Assembly (NCBI GenBank): GCA_913777945.1
Contig: CAJYTY010000016.1
Span: forward strand, 1-64,000
DNA length: 64,000 bases
Reading direction: 5' to 3'
Source of the DNA: an uncultured Acinetobacter sp.
GTDB taxonomy: Bacteria > Pseudomonadota > Gammaproteobacteria > Pseudomonadales > Moraxellaceae
The stretch's first letter is position 1. Every line of letters begins with the position of its first letter. This document shows, piece after piece, positions 1 through 11,256 of the stretch. The notes beneath the pieces are model-generated. The model searched no databases and was not told the DNA's origin. It saw nothing but the letters and a program-made list of their open reading frames with translations. Made by a program: the position numbers and the translations under genes.

Positions 1-145
1 AATCAACCAGTAAAAATCCACACAAGTTGTTCTTCTATTCTCTTAATGATCGATTTGCTCTTCGTCAGAGACAAATTCAACGCAAAACACTTTCTTTCAA
101 CTTAACCCTGTAAGCTAAGTTGCTTTCGTGTATCGCGTCGGGATG
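1..145 (-). other. Probable rRNA-operon leader, continues past left edge
   Basis: This is the transcript region downstream of the rrn-like promoter, read on the minus strand toward base 1. It has no plausible open frame. The part nearest base 1 resembles, from memory, leader or spacer sequence found next to Acinetobacter 16S rRNA. The 16S gene itself is not inside the window, so the assignment is an inference from promoter type and leader character. Confidence 0.4.
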
Positions 146-151
146 CTGCGT

Positions 152-180
152 ATTCTAAGCAAAAAACCAACCAACGCAAG
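152..180 (-). promoter_or_regulatory. Strong rrn-like sigma70 promoter reading leftward
   Basis: On the minus strand a -35-like TTGCGT (174-179) is separated by 16 nt from a -10 TAGAAT (152-157); CTTGCG gives 17 nt. An A/T tract just upstream (about 181-230) has the look of an UP element. The sequence just downstream (about 133-150) is GC-rich, like the discriminator of stringently controlled rRNA or tRNA promoters. No protein-coding frame follows. I infer a promoter for a stable RNA operon lying to the left of the window. Confidence 0.5.
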
Positions 181-360
181 TATTATTTTAAAAAAAACAA
201 ACAATAGTTTATTTTTTAATCAAAATTATATGATTTAGCTCAATATCGATCATATAACAGTCAATTATACCCGATTCATTGAATTAATTTAGATCAGATT
301 TACTTTTTATTGCCTCATAATATGTAGAACGTATTCTCTAAGTTGAAAAAATAAATGAAC

Positions 361-390
361 ACACGGCTTAGTGAGCATTTTAAGCCGTGT
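361..390 (-). terminator. Hairpin downstream of gcdH
   Basis: A perfect 10-bp inverted repeat ACACGGCTTA (361-370) / TAAGCCGTGT (381-390) with a 10-nt loop lies about 50 nt past the gcdH stop codon. On the minus strand it is followed by a T-rich stretch after a few bases, which fits an intrinsic terminator. Confidence 0.6.
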
Positions 391-437
391 GATTTCGAAT
401 GGTTATGATCTCTTTAGAAGCTGAGTTTTTTAAAAAG

Positions 438-1658
438 CTAAAATGCTGCAAGACCAGTCTGAGCACGCCCCAAAATAAGAGCATGTACATCATGCGTACC
501 TTCATAGGTATTGACTACTTCAAGATTCACCAAGTGGCGGGCAACCCCAAATTCATCACTGATTCCGTTGCCCCCCATCATATCGCGAGCTAAACGTGCA
601 ATATCGAGCGCCTTGCCACAGTTGTTGCGCTTGATGAGTGAAGTCCCTTCGACTGCCGCCAATCCTTCATCTTTCATTCGGCCAAATCGAAGTGCGGCCT
701 GTAAACCTAATGCAATTTCGGTTTGCATATCGGCCAATTTTTTTTGTATAAGCTGGGTGGCAGCCAGCGGTCGACCAAACTGTTTACGATCCAATGTGTA
801 TTGACGTGCAGTGTGCCAGCAGAATTCTGCCGCACCCATCGCACCCCAAGCAATGCCGTAACGGGCACTGTTTAAGCAGGTAAATGGACCTTTTAAACCT
901 CTAATATCTGGAAAAGCATTTTCTTCAGGTACAAAAACATTATCCATCACAATTTCACCAGTGATAGAGGCACGTAGTCCAACCTTGCCATGTATGGCTG
1001 GTGCCGATAAACCTTGCCACCCTTTTTCTAAAATAAATCCGCGAATTTCGCCAACATTTCCTTCACTCGATACTTCTTTGGCCCAAACCACAAATACATC
1101 GGCGATTGGGCTGTTCGTGATCCACATTTTTGCACCCGAAAGACGATAGCCTCCATCAACTTTTTTTGCACGTGTGATCATACTTCCAGGGTCTGAACCG
1201 TGATCCGGCTCTGTTAAACCGAAGCATCCAATATATTCACCTGTAGCGAGCTTCGGTAAATACTTTTGTTTTTGTGCTTCAGATCCAAATTCGGAAATTG
1301 GCACCATCACCAATGAACTTTGTACACTTGCCATAGATCGATAACCCGAATCTACACGCTCGATTTCTCTTGCAATTAATCCATAGCTGACATAATTCAG
1401 ACCGGCACCACCATACTGCTCATCAATGGTTGGGCCCAAAAGACCTAACTCACCCATTTCACGGAAAATAGCTGGATCAGTTTTTTCGTGACGAAACTGT
1501 TCTAACACTCGAGGCATGAGTTTATCTTGACAATAGGCATGCGCAGCATCGCGAATCATGCGCTCTTCATTCGTGAGCTGTTGCTCAATTAAGAAAGGAT
1601 CATCCCAATTGAAGTGGACGCGTGCTGTTTTTTTTGTATGATCGACCATATGATTCAT
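438..1658 (-). CDS. gcdH: Glutaryl-CoA dehydrogenase
   Basis: Acyl-CoA dehydrogenase family flavoenzyme (406 aa) that oxidises and decarboxylates glutaryl-CoA to crotonyl-CoA in lysine, glutarate and tryptophan catabolism. The sequence has the family order: N-terminal helical domain, the FAD/substrate loop with [17 protein letters not shown], and a C-terminal helical domain ending in [17 protein letters not shown], whose Glu is the catalytic base in this subfamily. Length and C-terminus match glutaryl-CoA dehydrogenases better than short-chain acyl-CoA dehydrogenases. An AGGA motif sits 6 nt before the ATG. It is transcribed divergently from the LysR-type gene at 1879, the usual arrangement for a regulator and its target, and ends at a hairpin at 361-390. 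Confidence 0.92.
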   Translation of the reverse strand: MNHMVDHTKKTARVHFNWDDPFLIEQQLTNEERMIRDAAHAYCQDKLMPRVLEQFRHEKTDPAIFREMGELGLLGPTIDEQYGGAGLNYVSYGLIAREIERVDSGYRSMASVQSSLVMVPISEFGSEAQKQKYLPKLATGEYIGCFGLTEPDHGSDPGSMITRAKKVDGGYRLSGAKMWITNSPIADVFVVWAKEVSSEGNVGEIRGFILEKGWQGLSAPAIHGKVGLRASITGEIVMDNVFVPEENAFPDIRGLKGPFTCLNSARYGIAWGAMGAAEFCWHTARQYTLDRKQFGRPLAATQLIQKKLADMQTEIALGLQAALRFGRMKDEGLAAVEGTSLIKRNNCGKALDIARLARDMMGGNGISDEFGVARHLVNLEVVNTYEGTHDVHALILGRAQTGLAAF

Positions 1659-1878
1659 TGCTTTCCTAGCCTAATGATTGAACTGTTATTTCTTCATCTT
1701 AGGCTGTGTTAACGAGTACCACAAACGATAATTTCGCATATAGTCATGCATTTTTCTCATATCTTATTTTTTGCTTTTCAATTTTCTGGTTTAGAATAAA
1801 AGTGCTTTTTGAGTTTCAGATGGATTTATTTAAGAAGCCATTTTTCAATATTTAAAACAATGATCTAGGATACATAAT

Positions 1879-2826
1879 ATGCGACGAATGATTCCTTCTT
1901 TACAGGCATTATTATGTTTTGAATCGGCCGCCAAACATCGTAGTTATACAGCAGCAGCCCAAGAATTATCGATTACCCAAAGTGCTGTTTCTCGGCAAAT
2001 TCAGCAACTTGAAGACTTTCTTGCTGTGGCGCTTTTTGCACGAGCGCGTCATGGAGTTGAGCTTACACAAGCGGGTGAGAGTTATTTAAAAACGATCAAA
2101 TCACATTTACTCGGTATCGAACATGCCACACTGGATTTAATGGCACACAAGGGGTTAGGTGGAACACTGAAACTGGGCGTTGTTCCAACCTTCGCAACAC
2201 GATGGTTACTGCCGCGACTTTATCGATTTAATCGTTTGTATCCTGAGATTACGATTCATTTAGAAACCAGTACCAAACCTTTTTTGTTTAGTGAGCATAT
2301 TTTTGATGCTGCAATTTATGCCGGCACTCCTGCACAAATTGAAAACTGGCCCGATGCCAAAATCCAGTTTCTTATGGAAGAAGCGTTAGTCCCCGTCTGC
2401 TCTAAAACACTGATTGAAAAATATTTTCCAGAGTGTGTGTCAAGCGAGAATGAAAGTTTGGATTTGACTGCAGAACAAATCAGTCAGCTCCCTTTACTTC
2501 AGCAGACCACTCGCCCCTACATCTGGAATGAATGGTTTGCTCAAGCAGATTATGCCTATCCTTATGCAATGGACGGGCAACGCCATGAACTTTTCTCAAT
2601 GCTGGCTGTCGCTGCGATGCATCATTTAGGCGTTGCATTAATACCGCCTTTGCTACTTGAAAAAGAGCTTGAACAGGGTGACTTGATACGAGTGTCTCGT
2701 GTGGAGCTTGTTGGTACTCGCTCATATTACTTTGTTTCGTCTGAGCAACATAAAAACGCATTGATTGTAAAATTTACTCAATGGCTCGAACATGAAGTCA
2801 GAGAATTTGAATCTCAGTTTCTCTAA
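1879..2826 (+). CDS. LysR-family regulator, probable regulator of gcdH
   Basis: A 315-aa LysR-type transcription factor of the GcvA-like branch. The N-terminal winged helix-turn-helix covers about residues 5-65 (SYTAAAQELSITQSAVSRQI), followed by the substrate-binding-like effector domain from about residue 95 (LKLGVVPTFATRWLLPRL, typical of the GcvA group). It is divergent from the glutaryl-CoA dehydrogenase gene with 220 bp between starts, so control of gcdH in response to glutarate or a glutaryl derivative is likely. The inducer is not visible from sequence. The 3' end is convergent with the small gene at 2837 with only 10 bp between stops. Confidence 0.85.
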   Translation: MRRMIPSLQALLCFESAAKHRSYTAAAQELSITQSAVSRQIQQLEDFLAVALFARARHGVELTQAGESYLKTIKSHLLGIEHATLDLMAHKGLGGTLKLGVVPTFATRWLLPRLYRFNRLYPEITIHLETSTKPFLFSEHIFDAAIYAGTPAQIENWPDAKIQFLMEEALVPVCSKTLIEKYFPECVSSENESLDLTAEQISQLPLLQQTTRPYIWNEWFAQADYAYPYAMDGQRHELFSMLAVAAMHHLGVALIPPLLLEKELEQGDLIRVSRVELVGTRSYYFVSSEQHKNALIVKFTQWLEHEVREFESQFL

Positions 2827-2836
2827 ATTCTTCGTT

Positions 2837-3163
2837 TTAAAGTTGATCGCTAAATCCTACGTAGCGTGAAAGCGATTGCACACCTAAATCAGCTTTGACA
2901 ATCACTTGAACAGGATATGTAGTTGAAGTAATTGCATGAAAAATATTCATATCTGGATCTTCATGTAATTCATCTACAGGTTGTTGCATCTGCGCTTCAA
3001 ACCGATCGGAAACAAACTCGAATCCTAAATCCATCGCGACAAAGAGAGTATGTTCGCAGGGCTGAACATATTGTTCTTGCGACCAGTCAATAACTGGGTG
3101 TTTGCATATCGGGCAATCGATATTCACTGATGCATCTGGTTGAAGAATTAATTGATAAGTCAT
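2837..3163 (-). CDS. Small zinc-ribbon-like hypothetical protein
   Basis: 108 aa. Cys17-x2-Cys20 and Cys36-x-His38 (CPICKHP ... PCEHT) could hold one zinc, like a rudimentary zinc ribbon. The rest is acidic, with no signal peptide or membrane segment. A convergent LysR gene ends 10 bp away. I do not recognise a named family and assign no function; a conserved cytoplasmic protein is the best description. Confidence 0.6.
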   Translation of the reverse strand: MTYQLILQPDASVNIDCPICKHPVIDWSQEQYVQPCEHTLFVAMDLGFEFVSDRFEAQMQQPVDELHEDPDMNIFHAITSTTYPVQVIVKADLGVQSLSRYVGFSDQL

Positions 3164-3327
3164 ATTTCATTCTCTAAAAGGTCCACACAGTGTAAAAGAA
3201 ATATTTGTTTGCATCTAATCGTTTTAAATCGACTGATGTCGGATTGATCTTGCCAGTGTAGCGTGCTTAAGTGAGTACTAAGCGCAGTGCTGTTACTAAT
3301 GTCATGTCATTCAATACTGGAGCATTC

Positions 3328-3768
3328 ATGTCAACTTTGGAAAAAGCAATCGGACTTGCAGCAAAAAAACACGCGGGACAAGTAGACAAAGCTGGACAAC
3401 CTTATATCTTACATCCATTACGACTTATGCTTCATCTGGATACTTTAGAACAAAAAATTGTTGCAGTGATGCACGACTTACTTGAAGACACCGACACCAC
3501 AATTGTCGATCTAATTTCATTGGGTTTTAGCCAAGATATTATTGATGCAGTCATTGCGCTCACCAAAAAACCCGGCGAGAGCCGGTTTACAGCCGCAAAG
3601 CGAATTGTAAATAACCCATTGGCCAAAGCAGTCAAACTGGCCGATCTAAAAGACAACATGGATTTAAAACGAATTAGTCACCCTACAGCCCGTGATTTTG
3701 CGCGTTTAGAAGAGTATAAAAAAGTGCAAGCCTATTTACTTGATCCAAATTCGTCTATTTTGGCCTAA
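3328..3768 (+). CDS. Small HD-domain (p)ppGpp hydrolase-like protein
   Basis: 146 aa from the ATG at 3328, which has GGAG 5 nt upstream; a longer GTG-started frame from 3271 lacks such a site. The protein is a stand-alone metal-dependent HD domain: KKHAGQ, ILHPLRL, the core HDLLEDTDT (about residues 49-57) and KLADLKDNMD (about 113-122). These match the hydrolase domain of RelA/SpoT proteins and small alarmone hydrolases (Mesh1-like), which remove the 3' pyrophosphate of (p)ppGpp. No synthetase, TGS or ACT domain is present. Hydrolysis of alarmones is inferred; other nucleotides are possible substrates. Confidence 0.75.
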   Translation: MSTLEKAIGLAAKKHAGQVDKAGQPYILHPLRLMLHLDTLEQKIVAVMHDLLEDTDTTIVDLISLGFSQDIIDAVIALTKKPGESRFTAAKRIVNNPLAKAVKLADLKDNMDLKRISHPTARDFARLEEYKKVQAYLLDPNSSILA

Positions 3769-3868
3769 ATTGCATGATTTACTGAGTAATCACATATCCT
3801 CAGAAAAATATTGGGTATACTTTGAAAAAATTTAAAAACCCCTATTTTTAGAAATATGGACATGCATC

Positions 3869-4768
3869 ATGCTCACAGATTTAGACGATTTTTATTGCTT
3901 TGCTCTTGTGGTTGAACACGGTGGTTTCAGTGCTGCCGAGCGTGCCACAGATATTCCAAAGTCAAAATTAAGTCGCCGCGTATACAATCTTGAGGAGAAT
4001 TTAGGCGTCCGCTTAATTCAGCGTAGCTCTCGACACTTTGCAGTGACCGATATCGGGATGAATATTTATCGGCATGCACAAGTGATGATGAATGCCGCTC
4101 AAGCCGCACATGATCTGGTAGATCACTTGAGTATCCAGCCTCGTGGCGTGATTAAAGTGAGTGTTCCTGTCGATATTGCACAAAATCAGATGTCGAAACT
4201 GCTGCCGAATTTTTTAAAACAGTATCCTGAAATTCGAGTTCAACTGATCATTAGTAATCGACGTGTTGATATTGTCAATGAAGGCATAGATATTGCGCTT
4301 CGCGTTCGCTCAAATCTTGATGATGATCCGAGTCTGGTGTTACGTCAATTCTCCATCATCGAGCAACATCTTTTTGCCAGTCAGGCGTACTTAAACGAAT
4401 ACGGCTATGTTAAAGCGCCTGAAGATTTGCATCATCATCGGATTTTGAGTTTATCGGATGAGCATTTAGATCAGCAGTTTAGCTTGTACAGCCAAAGCAA
4501 TGAACTACAGAAAATCAAAGTCAATCCGGTGGTGATGGCATCTAACCTTTCTGTACTTGCCAATATTACCGCACAAAACTGCGGTATCGCGCTACTTCCC
4601 GATACCATTGCCAGCGACTATGTTAAATCGGGTGAATTGGTTCGCGTCTTACCTGAATGGAAAGCACCGCATGGTGTCTTTCATGCGGTATATCCTTCAC
4701 GTCGTGGATTACTGCCCGCTGTTCGTGTGTTTATCGATTACTTGGTTGAGCATTTAACCGAGCGCTGA
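3869..4768 (+). CDS. LysR-family transcriptional regulator
   Basis: 299 aa with an N-terminal winged helix-turn-helix (residues about 3-62, GGFSAAERATDIPKSKLSRRV) and a LysR substrate-binding domain from about residue 88. The effector domain (IKVSVPVDIAQNQMSKLLPNF ... DIALRVRSNLDDDPSLVLRQ) is of the large PA2477/DsdC-like group often annotated as activators of quinone or drug response genes. The next gene (4790) is convergent, so no target is evident nearby. Ligand and regulon are unknown. Confidence 0.82.
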   Translation: MLTDLDDFYCFALVVEHGGFSAAERATDIPKSKLSRRVYNLEENLGVRLIQRSSRHFAVTDIGMNIYRHAQVMMNAAQAAHDLVDHLSIQPRGVIKVSVPVDIAQNQMSKLLPNFLKQYPEIRVQLIISNRRVDIVNEGIDIALRVRSNLDDDPSLVLRQFSIIEQHLFASQAYLNEYGYVKAPEDLHHHRILSLSDEHLDQQFSLYSQSNELQKIKVNPVVMASNLSVLANITAQNCGIALLPDTIASDYVKSGELVRVLPEWKAPHGVFHAVYPSRRGLLPAVRVFIDYLVEHLTER

Positions 4769-4789
4769 TATTCGCTTAAGCAAAAAGAC

Positions 4790-5881
4790 TTACTTCTGAC
4801 TTAGAAAAAAATCTGCCATGAGCTTGGTGGCCCATGATTGTGTGCGCCACCCCTCATAAAACGCACAATGACTTCCCTTCTTGGTGGTCACGACGGCAAT
4901 GTTCTGCATAGCCTGAATTTCAGGCAGATAAGGTGCAAAGTTGTCGATATGACACACTGGATCATCTTGCGAATTAAGTACCATCAATGGCACTTTGATT
5001 TGCTTAAAAACGTGCATGGGATTGGTGGCCAACGTATAGTCTTGATAGTTTGAAAAACCAGCAAGCTGATAGTAGCGAAGATGAAACTCGGTTAAATTTT
5101 TAGATGTCAGGAGTTCTTTTAAATTATCGATATGTGACCAACCTTGCAGGTGTTTCTTAACAAAGCGATTGATTATTTTTTTTGCCATATATCGACTATA
5201 AACCGGATGAACTTTATCAAAACCCGTTTCAATGTTGTAACCCGGACAAAATGCAAATGCGGCTTTAAAACATGACTGATCTGCAACTTCACCCAAGTAA
5301 CGCACCAGTAGACCCGATCCAGCCGATGATCCAACAGCATACAAATCTGATTGGGGGAGCTTAAGACGAATAAAATCAAGTTGTTCTTTTAAGTCTGCAG
5401 TTGAGCCAAACAAGTTAAATTGCGGTATAGAAAAGTTTAAATCGGCATGTCCACGGCGCACACAAAGTGCAATCCGCCAGCCAGTAAAGCGGTGTAAGTC
5501 ACGAACCAACTCACGCATACTAGACGGAGAACCGGTAATGGTATGCAAGATGACAATCGTCGGCGTGTCTGCGGGTAAGTGCGAACCGACCCATGTAATT
5601 GCCGTTTCCCCGCCGTCTTGCATCTTTAAATAATCGATATGATCATATTGCTGGCGGATAAAGCGTTTTTTAACCAAATCAAAATAAAGAAGCTGAAGAT
5701 GCTCGTTAAAGAGCCAAGGTGTCGGGCGATACTTAGCATTTAATTGGGTGAGCTTTTGCATGTGCTGATGAAGACCGCTCTCAGGATGCAGATAGATTTG
5801 GGGATAATCTGCTCCTGTTAAACGATCAAGCGTATCTGTTAGTTTTTTTAGCACATTTATCTTTTTCATGAAATGTATCAA
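4790..5881 (-). CDS. YheT-like alpha/beta hydrolase
   Basis: 363 aa. An N-terminal extension of about 110 residues precedes an alpha/beta-hydrolase fold: oxyanion region VILHTITGSPSSM, nucleophile elbow GSSAGSG with the catalytic Ser, and a late DDPVCH aspartate plus the GSHCAF histidine. This layout is that of the YheT/COG0429 family of cytoplasmic esterase-like hydrolases. Substrate unknown. An alternative start at the second Met (MKKINV) would remove four residues. It stands alone between a convergent LysR gene and fadH. Confidence 0.8.
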   Translation of the reverse strand: MIHFMKKINVLKKLTDTLDRLTGADYPQIYLHPESGLHQHMQKLTQLNAKYRPTPWLFNEHLQLLYFDLVKKRFIRQQYDHIDYLKMQDGGETAITWVGSHLPADTPTIVILHTITGSPSSMRELVRDLHRFTGWRIALCVRRGHADLNFSIPQFNLFGSTADLKEQLDFIRLKLPQSDLYAVGSSAGSGLLVRYLGEVADQSCFKAAFAFCPGYNIETGFDKVHPVYSRYMAKKIINRFVKKHLQGWSHIDNLKELLTSKNLTEFHLRYYQLAGFSNYQDYTLATNPMHVFKQIKVPLMVLNSQDDPVCHIDNFAPYLPEIQAMQNIAVVTTKKGSHCAFYEGWRTQSWATKLMADFFLSQK

Positions 5882-5980
5882 CTTTATAGGAATTTAGAAC
5901 AACATTCGAAAAATTAGCCAACCGATATTTTAAAAGGCCTAGACCAATCGATAGCCTAAACCTTAAGGATGAACAAAAAC

Positions 5981-8098
<2,118 letters not shown>

Positions 8099-8131
8099 AT
8101 CTGAAGGGTCACATCGAGTTTTAGGATGGCT

Positions 8132-8674
8132 ATGTCGCTTTCGCATGTTTTACTGACCAGCTTATTGGAGAAACCCAGTTCAGGATTTGAACTCGCCCGA
8201 CGTTTTGATCGCTCGATGGGATTTTTCTGGAACGCCAGTCATCAACAGATTTATCGTGAACTCAGTGCGATGCTGGCTAAAGGCTGGATTTCAACCATTG
8301 ATGAAGCCTCAAGTCACACGCGTAAAAAAACCTATCAGGTGGAACAACTCGGTCGAATAGAACTTTCAAGCTGGTTGCTCCAGCAAAGTGAGCCCTCTCA
8401 ACTCCGTGATGATTTGATGGTTCGTTTACGTGCAGAAGCTCAACTGGGTGGCAATCAAATCTTGCCTGAACTCGAGCGACACTTGGCAATTCATCAAGAA
8501 AAACTAAAGCTCTACCAAACCATCTACGATAAAGATTTTAAACACAACACATCAGAAAACCGGGTATTGTTTATTCATCGAAAAATTTTAGAATTGGGCA
8601 TTACCATGGAGCAAGAATGGATCAAATGGCTCGATGAAGTCATTCCTGAATTAAACGAACTAATTAAACAATAG
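8132..8674 (+). CDS. PadR-family transcriptional regulator
   Basis: 180 aa from the ATG at 8132 (AGGA 5 nt upstream; the ATG at 8126 would add two residues). The N-terminal PadR winged helix (SLSHVLLTSLLEKPSSGFELARRFD ... NASHQQIYRELSAM) is followed by the C-terminal Vir-type helical dimerisation region (LRAEAQLGGNQILPELERHL). It is transcribed away from fadH and is followed after 8 bp by an alpha/beta hydrolase gene. The twin palindromes in the shared promoter suggest autoregulation and control of fadH; the ligand may be a fatty acyl or aromatic compound, which is inference. Confidence 0.88.
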   Translation: MSLSHVLLTSLLEKPSSGFELARRFDRSMGFFWNASHQQIYRELSAMLAKGWISTIDEASSHTRKKTYQVEQLGRIELSSWLLQQSEPSQLRDDLMVRLRAEAQLGGNQILPELERHLAIHQEKLKLYQTIYDKDFKHNTSENRVLFIHRKILELGITMEQEWIKWLDEVIPELNELIKQ

Positions 8675-8682
8675 GACCAGCC

Positions 8683-9594
8683 ATGCCTTTTTATACTATG
8701 CCGGATCAAGAGCAATTATTTGTCAGACGTTTTGGATCAGGCGAGCCAGTGTTGGTACTTTCTGGTTTAGGTATGTTGAGCTGGCAATGGCTTCCCTTTT
8801 TACTTTCATATACCAAAGGCTTTGAGTTTATTATTCCTGAATGGCGTGGTTTTGGTCGATCACAACATTGTGCGATACCGCAAGAGCTAGATTCTATTTC
8901 TAGCCACTGGCGTGATGTTGAACACTTGATTGATGAGCTCAAACTGACACAATTTACCCTTATCGGATACTCGATGGGTGCAACCACCGCAATGCATGGT
9001 ATGCAATACGGTCATTTAGGACAGAAATTAAAAGGTTATTTACATATCGATCAAACTCCAAAAATACGTGTCGATAGCACGTGGCAGTTTGGTCTTTTTG
9101 GTGAACGTTATACCGAATTTAGACGTTTTCTTCATTTGATTAACGCACTTTTACAATCACATGCAACCGTTCAATATTTAGAGGAACTTCCGCTGACTCA
9201 CCAACAGGAGCTGGTTGAAACATGGCTGCAGTTTATCGAGTTTCAAAGCAGCAACTCATTTATACCCAAAATATTCAAGCTGGCTCTGCAATACCCAAAA
9301 CTTCAAAAACATGTACTCCCGATTCAGCGCTTAGATTACCTCAGATGGTATGTACAAAATTATTTGAATCATACCGAAGATTATCGAACCGCTTTACAGG
9401 CACTTGAATGCCCCACCACATTTTTTATTGGAAAACAGTCGACACTTTATCCAGAACAAGGTCAGACATTAATTGCTCATCAGTTAAAAAATGCTCAGCC
9501 TATTTATTTTGAAAAGTCTGGTCATACACCGCTCATTACGGAGCCAAAAAAATTTAGAACCGAGATTGGGCATTTTTTGAAGAAAGTACACTAG
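8683..9594 (+). CDS. Alpha/beta hydrolase
   Basis: 303 aa, probably co-transcribed with the PadR regulator 8 bp upstream. The alpha/beta-hydrolase core is clear: LVLSGLGMLSWQW oxyanion region, WRGFGRS, nucleophile elbow GYSMGATT with the catalytic Ser, and late SGHTPLI histidine. No signal peptide. The family includes esterases, lipases, thioesterases and C-C hydrolases; with fadH and a PadR regulator nearby a role on acyl esters or thioesters is plausible but unproven. Confidence 0.8.
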   Translation: MPFYTMPDQEQLFVRRFGSGEPVLVLSGLGMLSWQWLPFLLSYTKGFEFIIPEWRGFGRSQHCAIPQELDSISSHWRDVEHLIDELKLTQFTLIGYSMGATTAMHGMQYGHLGQKLKGYLHIDQTPKIRVDSTWQFGLFGERYTEFRRFLHLINALLQSHATVQYLEELPLTHQQELVETWLQFIEFQSSNSFIPKIFKLALQYPKLQKHVLPIQRLDYLRWYVQNYLNHTEDYRTALQALECPTTFFIGKQSTLYPEQGQTLIAHQLKNAQPIYFEKSGHTPLITEPKKFRTEIGHFLKKVH

Positions 9595-9913
9595 TTTGAG
9601 AAAAACTTCGTCTCAATCGCTTTTATCAATAAAAACATAGAATTATGTTAATATTTTCATGCTTATAAAAAAGACAAAAAATGATGTTGGCATTTTTAGG
9701 ATTTACAGAATAAATTCAAAAACTTAATAAAATTAACGTGAAAAGTATTGTTTAAAACTCCGTATAAATTAATAGAATTCTGATTTTTTACCCTAGACAG
9801 CCCCGTCCTGCTGTAGTTTGATGCTTTTGTTAGACAACAGGTACAAAGGTATCTGATCACGTCAAAAAATATATGATGACCATAATTAGACCGACCATAA
9901 GGATATTTATTAG
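9595..9913. other. AT-rich intergenic region, no gene seen
   Basis: A 319-bp stretch between the hydrolase and the KgtP-like transporter. No open frame or tRNA was found. It must contain the transporter promoter. A short ACAG/CTGT dyad around 9796-9815 is too weak to call. Confidence 0.5.
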
Positions 9914-11209
9914 ATGAGTGAAGTGGTATATAGCAAAGAAGAAAAACGCAAACGCGTTATGGGAATTGTCGGAGCATCTTCAGGGAATTTAGTTGAATGG
10001 TTTGACTTTTATATCTACGCCGTTTTTGCCATGTATTTTCAGCGAGCATTGACTGCACCCGACATGAGTTCAACCGCTCAAGGTATTTATGTTTGGGGCG
10101 TTTTTGCAGCCAGCTTTTTTATGCGCCCAATTGGTAGCTGGTTATTTGGTCGAATTGCCGATAAACATGGCCGAAAACAGTCGATGGTGATTTCAATTAG
10201 CCTGATGGCGGTCAGCTCCTTCTTATTTGCCGCACTCCCGACCTATGATCAGGTTGGTATTGCAGCGCCCTTTTTATTATTAATGGTACGCTTGCTACAA
10301 GGTTTATCGGTTGGTGGTGAATACGGTGCTGTTGCTACCTATATGAGTGAAATTGCGCTTAAAGGCCAACGCGGTTTTTATGCGTCGTTTCAATATGTAA
10401 CCCTTTCAGGCGGCCAGCTCTTGGCAAGCTTGCTCGGTGTGATCATGCTGGCCTTTATGACCGAACAACAACTCATGGATGGTGGCTGGAGAATTCCATT
10501 TGTGATTGGCGGCATCGCAGCAATTATTTCACTTTTAGCACGAAGCAAACTTGAAGAAACCTTGTCGCATGAAGACAGCGACAAAAAAGAATCGGGTTCA
10601 TTGCGCGAGCTATTTAAAAAGCACTGGTTTACCTTTTTACTGGTGGTGGGTTATACCTCGGCAGGTTCCTTAACCTTTTATGTCTTAACCGTATATTCAA
10701 AAACCTATATCACCAGCTTGGGTATTGAAGGCCGAACTGTTGGCTACATGATGACCTGTGCACTGTTTATTTATATGATTGCTCAACCACTGTTTGGAGC
10801 ACTCTCTGACCGGATTGGTCGTCGTGCATCCATGCTGCTTTTTAGTGGATTGAGCATTGTATTTATTTATCCAGTTATGGTCATTGGAATGCGTCAGTTT
10901 AGTGATTCACCGGTAATCGTGACGGCTTTACTGGTTTTTCTGATGATGATTCTGAGCCTATACACTTCTATTAGTGGTTTAATTAAGGCAGAAATGTTTC
11001 CACCACATGTACGGGCATTGGGCGTTGGGTTTTCTTATGCTGTCGGAAATGCCATTTTTGGTGGTTCAGCGCCAGCGGTTGCCCTGCAATTTAAACAGGC
11101 AGGTATTGAAAACGAATTCTTCATTTATGTGATGGTGATGCTTGCCATCTGTTTCTTCTGTAGTTTTAAATTACCGAAAGAACCAGAATATTTGCATCAC
11201 GACAAATAA
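9914..11209 (+). CDS. kgtP: Alpha-ketoglutarate permease-like MFS transporter
   Basis: 431 aa, 12 predicted membrane segments, metabolite:H+ symporter subfamily of the major facilitator superfamily. Signature blocks GASSGNLVEWFDFY, MRPIGSWLFGRIADKHGRK, LLQGLSVGGEYG and FYASFQYVTLSGGQ are almost identical in pattern to E. coli KgtP, which imports 2-oxoglutarate with protons. It stands alone and ends at a UUCG-loop terminator. Related members carry other dicarboxylates, so exact substrate is moderately certain. Confidence 0.85.
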   Translation: MSEVVYSKEEKRKRVMGIVGASSGNLVEWFDFYIYAVFAMYFQRALTAPDMSSTAQGIYVWGVFAASFFMRPIGSWLFGRIADKHGRKQSMVISISLMAVSSFLFAALPTYDQVGIAAPFLLLMVRLLQGLSVGGEYGAVATYMSEIALKGQRGFYASFQYVTLSGGQLLASLLGVIMLAFMTEQQLMDGGWRIPFVIGGIAAIISLLARSKLEETLSHEDSDKKESGSLRELFKKHWFTFLLVVGYTSAGSLTFYVLTVYSKTYITSLGIEGRTVGYMMTCALFIYMIAQPLFGALSDRIGRRASMLLFSGLSIVFIYPVMVIGMRQFSDSPVIVTALLVFLMMILSLYTSISGLIKAEMFPPHVRALGVGFSYAVGNAIFGGSAPAVALQFKQAGIENEFFIYVMVMLAICFFCSFKLPKEPEYLHHDK

Positions 11210-11214
11210 ATTTC

Positions 11215-11239
11215 AAATCCGCCTTCGGGCGGATTTTTT
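11215..11239 (+). terminator. Intrinsic terminator of the KgtP-like gene
   Basis: Perfect 9-bp stem AAATCCGCC / GGCGGATTT closed by a stable C(TTCG)G tetraloop and followed by a T run. It lies 5 bp after the kgtP stop and 18 bp before the sirtuin start, so cobB expression may depend partly on read-through or on a promoter within kgtP. Confidence 0.9.
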
Positions 11240-11256
11240 ATATCAAGGAGAACATC

